Shown: positions 15,339-23,586, counted from the first letter of the stretch. The stretch: DNA of 29,334 bases from CAVRJC01 sp964505725 (GCA_964505725.1 CAZDJK010000053.1:1-29334), one strand, 5' to 3'. Numbers and translations: made by a program. Notes: generated by a model not told the origin, from the letters alone.

Positions 15339-16381
15339 CCGAGCACCCCGGGGATGTTGATGAAGTCGGCGTAGAAGATGCCGAGCCCGAGCGCGACCAT
15401 CAGGCCGGCGAGGAGCCAGAACCGGACGATCACCGTGAACTCGGGCCAGCCGCCGACCTCGAAGTGGTGGTGGATGGGAGCCATCCGCAGCACGCGCCGG
15501 TGGAACACCCGGAACGAGACCACCTGCGCCACCACGCTCAGGCTCTCGAAGACGTAGAGGCCACCGAGGATCGGGAGGAGCAGCACGGTGTGGGTGAGCA
15601 GCGCGAGGCCCGCCATCGCGCCGCCGATCGCGAGCGCGCCGACATCGCCCATGAACACGCGGGCAGGCGCCGCGTTCCACCACAGGAACCCGGTGCACGC
15701 GCCGAGCATGGCAGCCGCGATCACCGCGAGGTCGAGGCTTGCGGCTGGGAGAAGGTGGTACACGCCAGGGTGCCGGAACTGCCAGAACGCGATGACCACG
15801 TACGCCGCGAACACCATCGCTGCCGAGCCGGCCGCGAGGCCGTCGAGGCCGTCCGTGAAATTGACCCCGTTGCTCGCGCCGTAGACGACGGCGACCGCGA
15901 CGAAGAACCAGAGCACGGTCCCGAGCTGGAGGTCGAGGTCGCGAGTGAACGAGAGGCCGGTCGACACGTCGACGTAGTTGAGTGCGAGCAGCGCGAAGCC
16001 GCTGCCGATGACCAGCTCCCCCGCCGTCTTGCCCCGCTTGCGCAGCCCGAGGTTCCGCGCCCGCCTCACCCCGAGGTAGTCGTCGACGAAGCCGAGGACG
16101 GCCATCGCGACGACGAGGACCATCAGCGTCACTCCGGCGCGCGCGAAGCGGATCTGCTCGGTCCGGATGTGCGAGACGAGGTACGCGACGAGCGCACTGC
16201 CCACGATCGCGATGCCGCCCATGGTCGGCGTGCCGGCCTTCTGGGCGTGCGGGTGCACGAACGGGCCGTCCTCGCGGATGAGCTGCCCGATCCCGTGGCG
16301 ACGCAGGATGCGGATCAGGAGCGGCGTGCCGAGGATGCTCAACCCGAACGCGGTCCCGAGCGCGACGAGGAGGGCGATCAC
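15335..16381 (-). CDS. mraY: MraY, phospho-MurNAc-pentapeptide translocase
   Basis: This polytopic membrane enzyme links phospho-MurNAc-pentapeptide to undecaprenyl phosphate, making lipid I. It has 348 residues and about ten hydrophobic segments. Conserved cytoplasmic-loop motifs are VDDYLG at 99-104 (aspartates that bind Mg and lipid phosphate), NFTDGLDGL at 174-182, GDVGAL at 245-250 and HHHFE at 304-308. GDVGAL replaces the common GDTGSL, keeping the catalytic Asp. GTG 16381 makes a GTGA overlap with the murF stop. Confidence 0.97.
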   Translation of the reverse strand: MIALLVALGTAFGLSILGTPLLIRILRRHGIGQLIREDGPFVHPHAQKAGTPTMGGIAIVGSALVAYLVSHIRTEQIRFARAGVTLMVLVVAMAVLGFVDDYLGVRRARNLGLRKRGKTAGELVIGSGFALLALNYVDVSTGLSFTRDLDLQLGTVLWFFVAVAVVYGASNGVNFTDGLDGLAAGSAAMVFAAYVVIAFWQFRHPGVYHLLPAASLDLAVIAAAMLGACTGFLWWNAAPARVFMGDVGALAIGGAMAGLALLTHTVLLLPILGGLYVFESLSVVAQVVSFRVFHRRVLRMAPIHHHFEVGGWPEFTVIVRFWLLAGLMVALGLGIFYADFINIPGVLG

Positions 16382-17790
16382 GCGGGGCCCCCACGGGCAC
16401 GGAGGCCGGCGGCCACGACCTCGAGCCCGACCCGCCGGCTCCCCTTCACCAGGACCGCGTCGCCGGGACCGACGATGCCGGAGACCGCGGCGAGCGCCGC
16501 CTCCGGTCCGCTCACCTCGACCACGTAGCGGACCGGCGCGGCACCCTCGCGCGCGGCGGCCGCGGTCGCCGAGGCGCCGGTACCCACGGCGACGAGCGCG
16601 TCGATGCCGAGCGTCGCCGCGAGCGCGCCGACGCGCGCGTGCTCGGCGTCGGCATGCTCGCCGAGCTCGAGCATCTCGCCGAGGACCGCCACGCGCCGGC
16701 CGGCCACCGCCACCCGCGCGAGCGCCTCCAGCGCGGCGGCGACCGAGGCCGGGTTGGCGTTGTACGCGTCGTCGATCACGAGCACGCCGTCGGCCGAGCG
16801 CCCGACCTCCATCCGCCAGCGCGCGGGCCGGACCGACGTGAGGCCCGACGCCACGGCCTCGAACGGCACCCCGACCGCCAGCGCGACCGCCGCCGCGAGG
16901 GTCGCGTTCACGACCTGGTGGGCGCCGCGGACACCGAGCGAGACCGGCCCCGCACCCCAGGCGCTGCGGAGCACGAACGACGGACGCAGCTCGGCGTCGA
17001 GCTCGACGCCGGACGCGACCACGTCGAGGTCCGCGTCGGCCGGCACCGCGCCCTCGACACCGACCCGGAGCACCCGCGCCGCGGTCCGGCGCGCGAGCGC
17101 GGGCGTGTACTCGTCGCCCGCGTCGAGCACCGCGAGCCCGGCGGACGGCAGCGCTTCGAGCAGCTCGCCCTTCACGTCGGCGACGCCGTCGCGGTCGCGC
17201 AGGAACTCGACGTGCGCGAGCCCGATGTTGGTGACGATGGCGGCGTTCGGCGCCGCGATGGCGCAGAGGTCGGCGATGTTGCCGAGGGCGCGCGCGCCCA
17301 TCTCGAGCACGAGCGCCTCAACCGCGGCGGGCGCGTCCAGCAGCGTCAGCGGCACCCCGATCTCGTTGTTGTGCGACGCCGGGCTCGCGTGCACCGAGAG
17401 ATTGCCCCCGAGCGCGGCGGCCACGAGGTTCTTGGTGGCGGTCTTGCCGCTCGACCCGGTGACCCCGACGACGGTCGCGTCGTGCAACGCGCTCCGCGCG
17501 GCACGGCCGAGCACCGTGAGCGCGTGGAGCGTGTCGGTCACCTGCACCACCGTCGCGCCGTCGGGCAGCGGTCCGCCGATCGGACGGTCGACGACCGCGA
17601 CCGACGCCCCGCGTGCGAAGGCGTGGCCGACGAACTCATGACCGTCGCGGTCGGCGACCAGCGCGAAGAACGCGGCACCCGGCTGGAGCGTCCGGCTGTC
17701 GACCGACCACGACGACGCGCGTGCATCCACCGAGCCCTGGACCACCTCACCGTGGGCGAGCCCCGAGATGTCGCCGGCGCTCAGCTCCAT
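16378..17790 (-). CDS. murF: UDP-MurNAc-tripeptide--D-Ala-D-Ala ligase MurF
   Basis: MurF completes the cytoplasmic pentapeptide by adding D-Ala-D-Ala. It has 470 residues. The N-terminal domain contains SWSVDSRTLQPGAAFFAL, a MurF/MurE-type UDP-binding block. The phosphate loop is TGSSGKT at 111-117, followed by HNNEIGVPLTLL and LEMGARALGNIADLC, which are MurF-specific. VIDDAYNANPASVAAALEAL and AVLGEMLELGEHADAEH mark the C-terminal domain. The ATG at 17790 lies 10 bases inside the end of murE, so the two are overlapped. No ddl gene is nearby, so D-Ala-D-Ala must be supplied by a ligase encoded elsewhere. Confidence 0.97.
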   Translation of the reverse strand: MELSAGDISGLAHGEVVQGSVDARASSWSVDSRTLQPGAAFFALVADRDGHEFVGHAFARGASVAVVDRPIGGPLPDGATVVQVTDTLHALTVLGRAARSALHDATVVGVTGSSGKTATKNLVAAALGGNLSVHASPASHNNEIGVPLTLLDAPAAVEALVLEMGARALGNIADLCAIAAPNAAIVTNIGLAHVEFLRDRDGVADVKGELLEALPSAGLAVLDAGDEYTPALARRTAARVLRVGVEGAVPADADLDVVASGVELDAELRPSFVLRSAWGAGPVSLGVRGAHQVVNATLAAAVALAVGVPFEAVASGLTSVRPARWRMEVGRSADGVLVIDDAYNANPASVAAALEALARVAVAGRRVAVLGEMLELGEHADAEHARVGALAATLGIDALVAVGTGASATAAAAREGAAPVRYVVEVSGPEAALAAVSGIVGPGDAVLVKGSRRVGLEVVAAGLRARGGPA

Positions 17791-19277
17791 CCGAGCCTCG
17801 CCAACACCTCGCGCGCGACCACGCGGTCGTCGAACGGGCGGGTCACGTCGCCGACGGTCTGGCCGGTCTCGTGGCCCTTGCCCGCCACGACCACCACGTC
17901 GCCGGGCCCGGCGCGATCGAGGGCGAGCGCGATCGCCTGCTCGCGGTCGAGCTCCACGACCGCCTGCGCAGTGGTCGGGGCGAGCCCGGGCATGACCTCG
18001 TCCGCGATCGCCTCGGGGGCCTCGGACCGGGGGTTGTCGGACGTGAGCACGACCACGTCGGCGGCGCGCCCGGCTGCCGCCCCCATGATGGGGCGCTTCG
18101 CGCGGTCGCGGTCGCCGCCGCAGCCGAACACCACGAGCACACGCCCGGCGCCGGCCACGTCGCGAGCGGCGCCGAGCACGCGGTCGAGCGCATCCGGTGT
18201 GTGCGCGTAGTCGACGATCACGTCGAAGCCCTGGCCGGCGTCGACGCGCTCCATGCGGCCCGGGACCACGACCGGTGCCCGGAGCCCCGCAACCACGTCG
18301 TCGAAGCCGAACCCGGCCGCGAGCGCGGACGCGGCGGCCGCGAGGGCGTTCGCCACGTTGAACGACCCGATGAGCGCGGTACGGGTCTCGGCGCGCTGCG
18401 CGCGACGAGTGTCGACGAGCACGAACGTCGAGCCCGACCGGTCCAGCGTCACGTCCTCGGCGCGCACCGCGGGGCCCGGGTCGTGGACCTCGGCGCCGAA
18501 CGTCCACACGTCGAGCCCGCGCACGCGCGCGAGCGCGTCGAGCCGCACTCCATACGGGTCGTCGACGTTCACCGCCGCGGCGGCGGCACGCGCCGGGTCG
18601 AAGAGCATCGCCTTCGCCTCGAAGTAGGCGTCGAGTGTGCCGTGGTAGTCGAGGTGCTCGTGGCTGAGGTTCGTGAAGCAGGCGGCTGCGAACCAGGTTG
18701 CGTCCACGCGGTGCTGGGCGAGCGCGTGCGACGACACCTCCATCGCGACCGTCGCCACGTGCTCGTCGCGCATCGACGCGAGGAGCGCCTGGAGCTCGTC
18801 GGCCTCCGGGGTGGTACGGGAGGTCGCGAGCTGGTCGGTCCCGACGCGCGCGCCCACGGTGCCGATCACGCCGACCCGCTCGCCTGCGGCGCGCGCGATC
18901 GCCTCCAGCAGGTACGTGGTCGTGGTCTTGCCGTTGGTGCCGGTCACGCCGATGCAACGCATCGCGCGCGACGGGTGCGAGAAGAGAGTCGCGGCCATCG
19001 GGCCGAGCGCGGCGCGCACGTCGGCGACGCGGGCCTGCGCGACCGGCGCGCCGAGGACCTCGGGCTCGAGCAGGCGCTCCACCAGCAGGGCCACCGCCCC
19101 GCCACGCACGGCATCCGGCGCGAAGTCGTGGCCGTCGTAGTGGGCCCCGGCGATGCACGCGAAGCACGAGCCGGCTCCGGCGTGCCGGCTGTCGTGCGTG
19201 ATCGAGGTCACCCCGGTCGGTGCGTCGCCGCGACGCTCCTGCACGTCGAGGTCGGCGAGCAGATCGTTCCACCGCAA
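17781..19277 (-). CDS. murE: UDP-MurNAc-dipeptide--meso-diaminopimelate ligase MurE
   Basis: MurE adds the third wall-peptide residue. From TTG 19277 it has 498 residues. The phosphate loop TGTNGKTT is at 112-119. MEVSSHAL, FTNLSHEHLDYHGT and VDYAHTPDALDRVL are family blocks. The substrate motif at 414-417 reads DNPR, which in this family selects meso-diaminopimelate over lysine, so the wall is predicted to be DAP-type. The start is not certain. TTG 19277 is preceded by AAAGGAGG at good spacing, and family similarity begins there (RWNDLLADL). An in-frame ATG at 19373 overlaps the ftsI stop as ATGA and would add 32 residues without family similarity. Confidence 0.95.
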   Translation of the reverse strand: MRWNDLLADLDVQERRGDAPTGVTSITHDSRHAGAGSCFACIAGAHYDGHDFAPDAVRGGAVALLVERLLEPEVLGAPVAQARVADVRAALGPMAATLFSHPSRAMRCIGVTGTNGKTTTTYLLEAIARAAGERVGVIGTVGARVGTDQLATSRTTPEADELQALLASMRDEHVATVAMEVSSHALAQHRVDATWFAAACFTNLSHEHLDYHGTLDAYFEAKAMLFDPARAAAAAVNVDDPYGVRLDALARVRGLDVWTFGAEVHDPGPAVRAEDVTLDRSGSTFVLVDTRRAQRAETRTALIGSFNVANALAAAASALAAGFGFDDVVAGLRAPVVVPGRMERVDAGQGFDVIVDYAHTPDALDRVLGAARDVAGAGRVLVVFGCGGDRDRAKRPIMGAAAGRAADVVVLTSDNPRSEAPEAIADEVMPGLAPTTAQAVVELDREQAIALALDRAGPGDVVVVAGKGHETGQTVGDVTRPFDDRVVAREVLARLGWS

Positions 19278-19307
19278 GCGCGCGCCTCCTTTCCGTCCTC
19301 GCTGGCT

Positions 19308-19324
19308 GCGCAGGGTACCTGCGC
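19308..19324. promoter_or_regulatory. Perfect 7-bp hairpin at the ftsI/murE junction
   Basis: GCGCAGG (19308-19314) and CCTGCGC (19318-19324) flank a 3-base centre. It lies between the ftsI stop and the strong ribosome site of the TTG start of murE. It could be a short RNA stem or, as the minus strand reads GGTACCCT at the centre, part of a TANNNT-type -10; no matching -35 is seen. If murE starts at 19373 the element is simply coding sequence. Confidence 0.3.
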
Positions 19325-19369
19325 TTCGTGCGCCCGCTCGGGTTGGATCGGGCCCGGTGCGGACCGTCA

Positions 19370-21358
19370 TCATGCGGCCGGCGGTGCGGCTGCGGTCGGC
19401 GGGACGCGCTCGGCGCGCAACGCTTCCTGCATGATCTGGCCGAACGCGGGGGCGGCGACGTCACCGCCGTAGAAGCTGCCCGATCGGGGTGCGTCCAGCA
19501 CCACGATCGCAGCGAGACGCGGCGACTGTGCCGGCGCGAATCCGACGAACGACGCCATGTACGCACCCGTGTACGGAGGCTTGCGCGCCGTTCCCGTCTT
19601 GCCCGCCACGTCGTAGCCCGCGACCGCGGCCTTGGTGCCGGTGCCGCCGGAGACGACTCCCTCGAGCATGCCGGTGACCGCGCTCGCGGTCGCCGGCGAC
19701 ACCACCTGGTGCGGGGGCAGCAGCGGGAGGTCGTGCCGGTTCCCCTCGGCGTCGATGGTCGCCTCCACCAGACGAGGAGGCCGCGCGATCCCTCCGTTGG
19801 CAATCGTGATGTACACGTCGAGCATCTGCATCGCGGTGACCGCGATGCCGTTGCCGATCGGCATCGACCCCATGCTCGTGTCGTTGTAGTCGCGCAACGG
19901 CAGGATGAGGCCCGCCGACTCGCCGGGGAAGCCGAGGGTGGTCTGGGTGCCGAAGCCGAACCCGTGGAGGTAGCGGTCGAAGCGCGTCTTGCCGAGCATC
20001 CCGGCAATCGTGATCGTCCCCACGTTGGACGAGATCTTCAGGATCTGCGAGACGGTCATCGTCGTGGGATGGCTCTCGACGTCGGCGTAGTCCTGCCCAC
20101 CGATGCGGATCGACGAGCCGAGGTTCGGGATCTCCGTGTCGGGCGTCACGAGCCCCTCCTGGATCGCCGCCGCCATGGTGATGACCTTGTTGGTGGAACC
20201 GGGCTCGTACACGGTGGTGACCGGCGCGTTGGCCTCGGTGGCGGGAGCCGGCTGCGCGGGCGACGTGCTCGTCGCGCCGTCTACCGTCACCATCGCGAGG
20301 ATGTCGCCGGTGCGCACGTCGGCGAGGATGGCCATGCCGCCCTCGGCGTTCGTGTTTGCGACCTCCGACGTCAGCACCTGCTCTGTCTTCCACTGCAGTG
20401 AGCGGTCGAGGGTGAGCACGAGGTCGGAGCCGGCCTCGGCCGGCTTCAGCTTGCGCTCACCTCCCGGAATCTCATTGCCCTGCGGATCGCGTTCCACTTC
20501 CGCCTCACCGGGGTGGCCGCTCAACAGCTTGTTGTAGAGCGACTCGAGCCCGCCGAGGCCGTCGTTGTCGACGCCCACGAAGCCCAGCACCGGGCCGGCG
20601 AGGTCGCCCGACGGGTAGAACCGCTTCGGCTCGGGGGTGTACGCGAGGCCGGGCAGACCGAGCGCCTTCACCTTGGCCACCGTCGCGTCGTCGACCTGGC
20701 GCGCGACGTACGCGAACTGGAGCTTCCGGTCGGCGAGTCGCGGCTCGAGCACCGACGGGTCGATGCCGACGAGTGGCCCGAGCGCGTTCGCGTAGGCCTC
20801 GGGGTCCTTGATGACCTGCGGGTTGGCCGTGATCGTCGTCTGCGGCACCGATACCGCGAGATCGACACCGTTGCGATCGAAGATGCTCCCCCGCTCGGAG
20901 GGGAGCTGCACGGTGGCGACGCGCTGACTCACGCCGAGCGATGAGAGATGCCGCTGATCGCGTGCCTGGAGCTGGAACAGCCGCACGCCGATGCCGACGA
21001 AGGTCAGCGCGAGCACGACCAGGAGCACCATCAGCCGGTTGCCGATGGGCGTCAGTCGTGTCGTCGTCCGTGCGCTCGCGCGCGTGGGCCGCGTCCGCGT
21101 AGAGGTCGACGGTACGGGCGCGGGCGCCGAGGGAGCCCGCGCCGGGCTCGGGCGGACGACGGAGAGGCGCGGGCGCGGTGTCGCCGACGGCCGTGTCGCA
21201 CGAGCGACGCGCCGCTCACGGTCGCGGGGAGTCGCGTTCCCGCTCTTCGCACGTTTTCCCGGGTCGCTCAGACGAGCGCGCGTGCGGGCACCGGCACGCG
21301 GAGTCGGCGCTGCCCGGCGGGAGCCGGCCGCGCCCGGGTCACGGCTGCGGGTCGCCAA
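19370..21358 (-). CDS. ftsI: FtsI/PBP3, septal class B penicillin-binding protein
   Basis: This septal transpeptidase crosslinks peptide stems outside the membrane. It has 662 residues. Residues 1-107 are a long cytoplasmic tail rich in Arg, Pro, Thr and Ala. A single transmembrane helix spans about 108-128. A dimerisation/pedestal domain begins near RVATVQLPSERGSIFDRNGV. The transpeptidase domain has the acyl-serine motif S388-T-N-K391, S443-S-N445 (SxN) and K587-T-G. The start is a TTG at 21358 overlapping the ftsL-like gene by 20 bases, with AGGTG a few bases upstream. No in-frame ATG exists before the transmembrane helix and I saw no better GTG, so the precise N-terminus is the weak part of this call. 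Confidence 0.96.
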   Translation of the reverse strand: MATRSRDPGAAGSRRAAPTPRAGARTRARLSDPGKRAKSGNATPRDRERRVARATRPSATPRPRLSVVRPSPARAPSAPAPVPSTSTRTRPTRASARTTTRLTPIGNRLMVLLVVLALTFVGIGVRLFQLQARDQRHLSSLGVSQRVATVQLPSERGSIFDRNGVDLAVSVPQTTITANPQVIKDPEAYANALGPLVGIDPSVLEPRLADRKLQFAYVARQVDDATVAKVKALGLPGLAYTPEPKRFYPSGDLAGPVLGFVGVDNDGLGGLESLYNKLLSGHPGEAEVERDPQGNEIPGGERKLKPAEAGSDLVLTLDRSLQWKTEQVLTSEVANTNAEGGMAILADVRTGDILAMVTVDGATSTSPAQPAPATEANAPVTTVYEPGSTNKVITMAAAIQEGLVTPDTEIPNLGSSIRIGGQDYADVESHPTTMTVSQILKISSNVGTITIAGMLGKTRFDRYLHGFGFGTQTTLGFPGESAGLILPLRDYNDTSMGSMPIGNGIAVTAMQMLDVYITIANGGIARPPRLVEATIDAEGNRHDLPLLPPHQVVSPATASAVTGMLEGVVSGGTGTKAAVAGYDVAGKTGTARKPPYTGAYMASFVGFAPAQSPRLAAIVVLDAPRSGSFYGGDVAAPAFGQIMQEALRAERVPPTAAAPPAA

Positions 21359-21791
21359 GGTGGGACTTCACCTGCTTCCAGTCGCCGAGGGTGGTCGACG
21401 GGTTGGAACCGCTCGTGGGCGTCGGCGCGCCCGGCACGAAGAGATAGGTGGGCGGGTCGGGCGGGAGGACCAAGCCGAGCCGGGAGGCCGCGTCGATGAT
21501 GCGCTCGGGTGCCGACAGCCGGGCGACCGTGAGCCGGCGCGTCTCGTACACGCGCTGTGCGCTCGCGATCCGGGTGGACAGGTTGTCGAGCTCGAGCTGG
21601 CCCTGGGCGAGGATCACGTGGAACACGACCGCGACGACGAGCGCGACGACGGTGAGGACGGCCGCGACCGCGAACCCGCGGGAACGCGCGGGTGTCACCC
21701 GCGGGACCGCGGCGATCGGCGGCCGGCGGGGCGCGCCCGCAGCTCGCGCCGGCGGCCGCGCCGGCGCGACGTGCTCGCGGACCGCGTTCAC
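21339..21791 (-). CDS. ftsL: FtsL-like single-pass septal protein
   Basis: This encodes 150 residues from GTG 21791, which overlaps the rsmH stop as GTGA. A Pro/Arg-rich cytoplasmic tail (1-38) is followed by a transmembrane helix at about 39-62. A short coiled-coil-like stretch comes next, QLELDNLSTRIASAQRVYET, then PERIIDAASRLGLVLPPDPP, the pattern at the end of FtsL/DivIC-type septum-formation proteins. The tail after about 115 is Pro/Ser/Thr-rich. Sequence similarity is weak in this family, so the call depends on topology and on the invariant place between rsmH and ftsI. It is expected to pair with a DivIC/FtsB protein and FtsQ. Confidence 0.88.
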   Translation of the reverse strand: MNAVREHVAPARPPARAAGAPRRPPIAAVPRVTPARSRGFAVAAVLTVVALVVAVVFHVILAQGQLELDNLSTRIASAQRVYETRRLTVARLSAPERIIDAASRLGLVLPPDPPTYLFVPGAPTPTSGSNPSTTLGDWKQVKSHLGDPQP

Positions 21792-22750
21792 TGCGGGAGC
21801 TTCTCGACCGCGCGCAAGCGGGCGCTCGAAGCGCGCGGGTTCTCCTCCACCTCGACATCGCGGGGTCGACGGGGTCGACGCGTCACCCGGGTGACGAGGG
21901 GCTCGCGCTCGGTCGCCGGGAGGCCGCGCGCCGGCGCGGGGTCGTACGTGCGCGACCAGTCGTCGAAACGCTCCTTGACCAGACGGTCCTCGAGCGAGTG
22001 GTAGGCGAGGACGAGGAGCCGACCCTCGGGCGAGAGCAGGTGCACCGACTCGTCCAGGCCTTCGGCGAGGTTCGGAAGCTCGCGGTTCACCTCCATGCGG
22101 ATGGCCTGGAAGGTGCGTCGCGCCGGATGGCCACCGCGGCGGCGCGCCGGCGCGGGGATGCCGGCCTTGACCGCCTCGACGAGGTCACCTGTCGTCTCGA
22201 GCGGGCGCGCCGCCACGATGGCGGCCGCGATGCGGCGGGCGTACCGCTCCTCGCCGTTGCGCGCGATGAGCGCCGCGAGGTCGACCTCCGAGTACTCGTT
22301 CACCACGTGCGCCGCGGTGAACTCCTGCGCGCTGTCCATGCGCATGTCGAGTGGCGCGGCGTCGGCCCAGTACGAGAATCCCCGGATGGGGCGATCGAGC
22401 TGCGGACTGCTCACGCCCAGGTCGAACAGGATGCCCACGATCGTCGTCCCCTCGCCTCGGTATCTCGCCACGATGTCGGCGACTCCCTCGAAGCCGCCCC
22501 TCACCACCAGGGCCCGGGCGCCGAAGCGCTCGAGCCGCCTCTCTGCTGCGGCCACGGCCGCAGGATCCCGGTCGATCCCGAGGAGCTCGAGATCGGATCG
22601 GGACCCGAGGAGGGCGGCGGCATGGCCGCCACCTCCGACGGTCATGTCCACCACGAGCCCCGGCGGCACTGGCCGGAGGAGCTCGACGACCTCCTCCACC
22701 ATCACCGGCCGATGGTCGAAGGCCTCCCCGCTCTCCCTCGTCGCGTCCAC
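21788..22750 (-). CDS. rsmH: RsmH, 16S rRNA N4-methyltransferase (C1402)
   Basis: RsmH (MraW) methylates N4 of C1402 in the ribosomal P site using S-adenosylmethionine. It has 320 residues. HRPVM at 13-17 is the typical family opening. The SAM loop is DMTVGGGGHAAAL at 35-47, and LGIDRDP follows. DLGVSSPQLD, RGFSYWADAPLDMRMD-like residues, and LAYHSLEDRLVKERF are further landmarks. The start is GTG 22750, with ATG at residue 17 too late because it would remove the HxPV motif. The gene is separated from mraZ by a 181-bp gap with a large inverted repeat, and overlaps the ftsL-like gene. Confidence 0.97.
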   Translation of the reverse strand: MDATRESGEAFDHRPVMVEEVVELLRPVPPGLVVDMTVGGGGHAAALLGSRSDLELLGIDRDPAAVAAAERRLERFGARALVVRGGFEGVADIVARYRGEGTTIVGILFDLGVSSPQLDRPIRGFSYWADAAPLDMRMDSAQEFTAAHVVNEYSEVDLAALIARNGEERYARRIAAAIVAARPLETTGDLVEAVKAGIPAPARRRGGHPARRTFQAIRMEVNRELPNLAEGLDESVHLLSPEGRLLVLAYHSLEDRLVKERFDDWSRTYDPAPARGLPATEREPLVTRVTRRPRRPRDVEVEENPRASSARLRAVEKLPQ

Positions 22751-22779
22751 CCCGATTCCGATCCGTTGCTCTCGAGACC

Positions 22780-22861
22780 GCCACCAGCCCCCCGAACGCG
22801 TCGACGAAAGCGAAGCGGGCGGAAGGGGCGCTTGCGCCGCATCGCCCGGGGGGCTGGTGGC
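22780..22861. repeat. 15-bp perfect inverted repeat around a nested hairpin, between mraZ and rsmH
   Basis: GCCACCAGCCCCCCG at 22780-22794 is the exact reverse complement of 22847-22861. The 52 bases between hold a second small hairpin, GGCGC-TT-GCGCC at 22827-22838. On the minus-strand transcript the structure lies about 70 nt after the mraZ stop and 30 nt before the rsmH start. It could act as an attenuator, an RNA processing site or an intercistronic repeat. The rest of the 181-bp gap shows no reading frame I would trust. Confidence 0.85.
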
Positions 22862-22931
22862 GAGCTCGGCGAGCCGCCGTTGTCAATGCGGACCCCGTGC
22901 GGGCCCGGTACCGCTGCGCCGCCTCGACGCC

Positions 22932-23360
22932 TCAGATCCCGAAGTCCGGCAGATCGTCGGACTCGGCGAGCGCCGCGCCACCGGCGCCTTCGAGCTCGTG
23001 CCAGCGGTCGCGGTCCCAGATCTCGATCCGGGAGAACACGCCCGCGACCACCACGTCGCGTCCGAGCCCCGCGAACTCGCGGAGGTTGGCGGGCAGCGCC
23101 ACGCGACCCTGGCGATCGGGCTGGATCTCGGCCGCCCCGCCGAAAAACGCGCGTGCGGCGTTCAGCTCCTTGGCACCCCGCTTCGATTGCTCCCGCACCT
23201 GGCTCGCCACGTCATCGAACTCCTCCGGCGTGAGGACCCACAGGCAGCCACCCCGGCCCTTGGTGACGAAGCCGCCCTCCGCGAGCTGGTCACGGTGCTT
23301 GGCCGGGAGGATCACCCGGCCCTTGGCGTCCAGGGAGTGCTCGAACTCCCCCAGGAACAT
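22932..23360 (-). CDS. mraZ: MraZ, dcw cluster transcriptional repressor
   Basis: This encodes 142 residues from ATG 23360. Two AbrB/SpoVT-like swapped-hairpin domains are visible: DAKGRVILPAK at 11-21 and DRQGRVALPANLRE at 82-95. The protein forms ring oligomers whose subunits bind short direct repeats upstream of their own gene, repressing the cluster. The upstream DNA carries GTGG repeats spaced by 10 bp across a good promoter, as expected for autoregulation. MraZ is the first gene of the minus-strand wall cluster. Confidence 0.97.
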   Translation of the reverse strand: MFLGEFEHSLDAKGRVILPAKHRDQLAEGGFVTKGRGGCLWVLTPEEFDDVASQVREQSKRGAKELNAARAFFGGAAEIQPDRQGRVALPANLREFAGLGRDVVVAGVFSRIEIWDRDRWHELEGAGGAALAESDDLPDFGI

Positions 23361-23422
23361 CGCCGCCGACCCCTCGCTCGTGCTCGTCCGCCACTTCGGG
23401 GCGGGAGGCCCTGCCGGATCCC

Positions 23423-23476
23423 CCGCTACTCACCACTCCTCACCACTTCGTGGCACCCTACACCCCCATCCCCCAC
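23423..23476 (-). promoter_or_regulatory. MraZ-box array (10-bp phased GTGG repeats)
   Basis: On the minus strand exact GTGG tetramers begin at 23476, 23446 and 23436, intervals of 30 and 10 bases. The intermediate 10-base steps read GGGG (23466), GTGC (23456) and GCGG (23426). The best pair is AGTGGTGAGG followed by AGTGGTGAG. Known MraZ operators are direct repeats with a GTGG or TGGG core recurring about every 10 bp, so this is a strong autoregulatory site. It covers the -10 element and the predicted start point. Confidence 0.75.
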
Positions 23477-23483
23477 TCTTCAA
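23455..23483 (-). promoter_or_regulatory. Promoter of mraZ and the dcw cluster
   Basis: TTGAAG at 23483-23478 and TAGGGT at 23460-23455 are separated by 17 bases, fitting the housekeeping actinobacterial pattern. Transcription would begin near 23448, giving a leader of nearly 90 nt before the mraZ ATG. The MraZ boxes lie within and just downstream of the promoter, a classical repression layout. Confidence 0.65.
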
Positions 23484-23563
23484 CCCTGCCGCACCCGAAT
23501 TCGCCGAAATCGTGTGGAGGTGGCGCCCCCGGGCGCGACGAGGAGGCCCGGGCGGGACAGCGT

Positions 23564-23586
23564 CAGGCGCGCGGGGCGCGCGCCTG
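23564..23586 (-). terminator. Hairpin downstream of the HNH gene
   Basis: CAGGCGCGCG (23564-23573) and CGCGCGCCTG (23577-23586) form a perfect 10-bp stem with a 3-base loop, about 70 bases after the HNH stop codon and upstream of the mraZ promoter. There is no U-tract. It probably ends the HNH transcript and insulates the dcw promoter. The remaining 23487-23655 bases hold another small GC-rich inverted repeat but no gene. Confidence 0.5.

Noticed and set aside
16378..20007. One long 1209-residue open frame covering murF and beyond
   Set aside because: Only the 3' part from 17790 is MurF. The rest is the high-GC shadow of murE and ftsI, with Arg/Ala/Gly-rich translation and no family motifs.
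3917..22750. Absence of ftsA, ddl and murA as a sign of a degraded cluster
   Set aside because: These genes are usually missing from actinobacterial dcw clusters. SepF replaces FtsA, and the other enzymes are encoded elsewhere.
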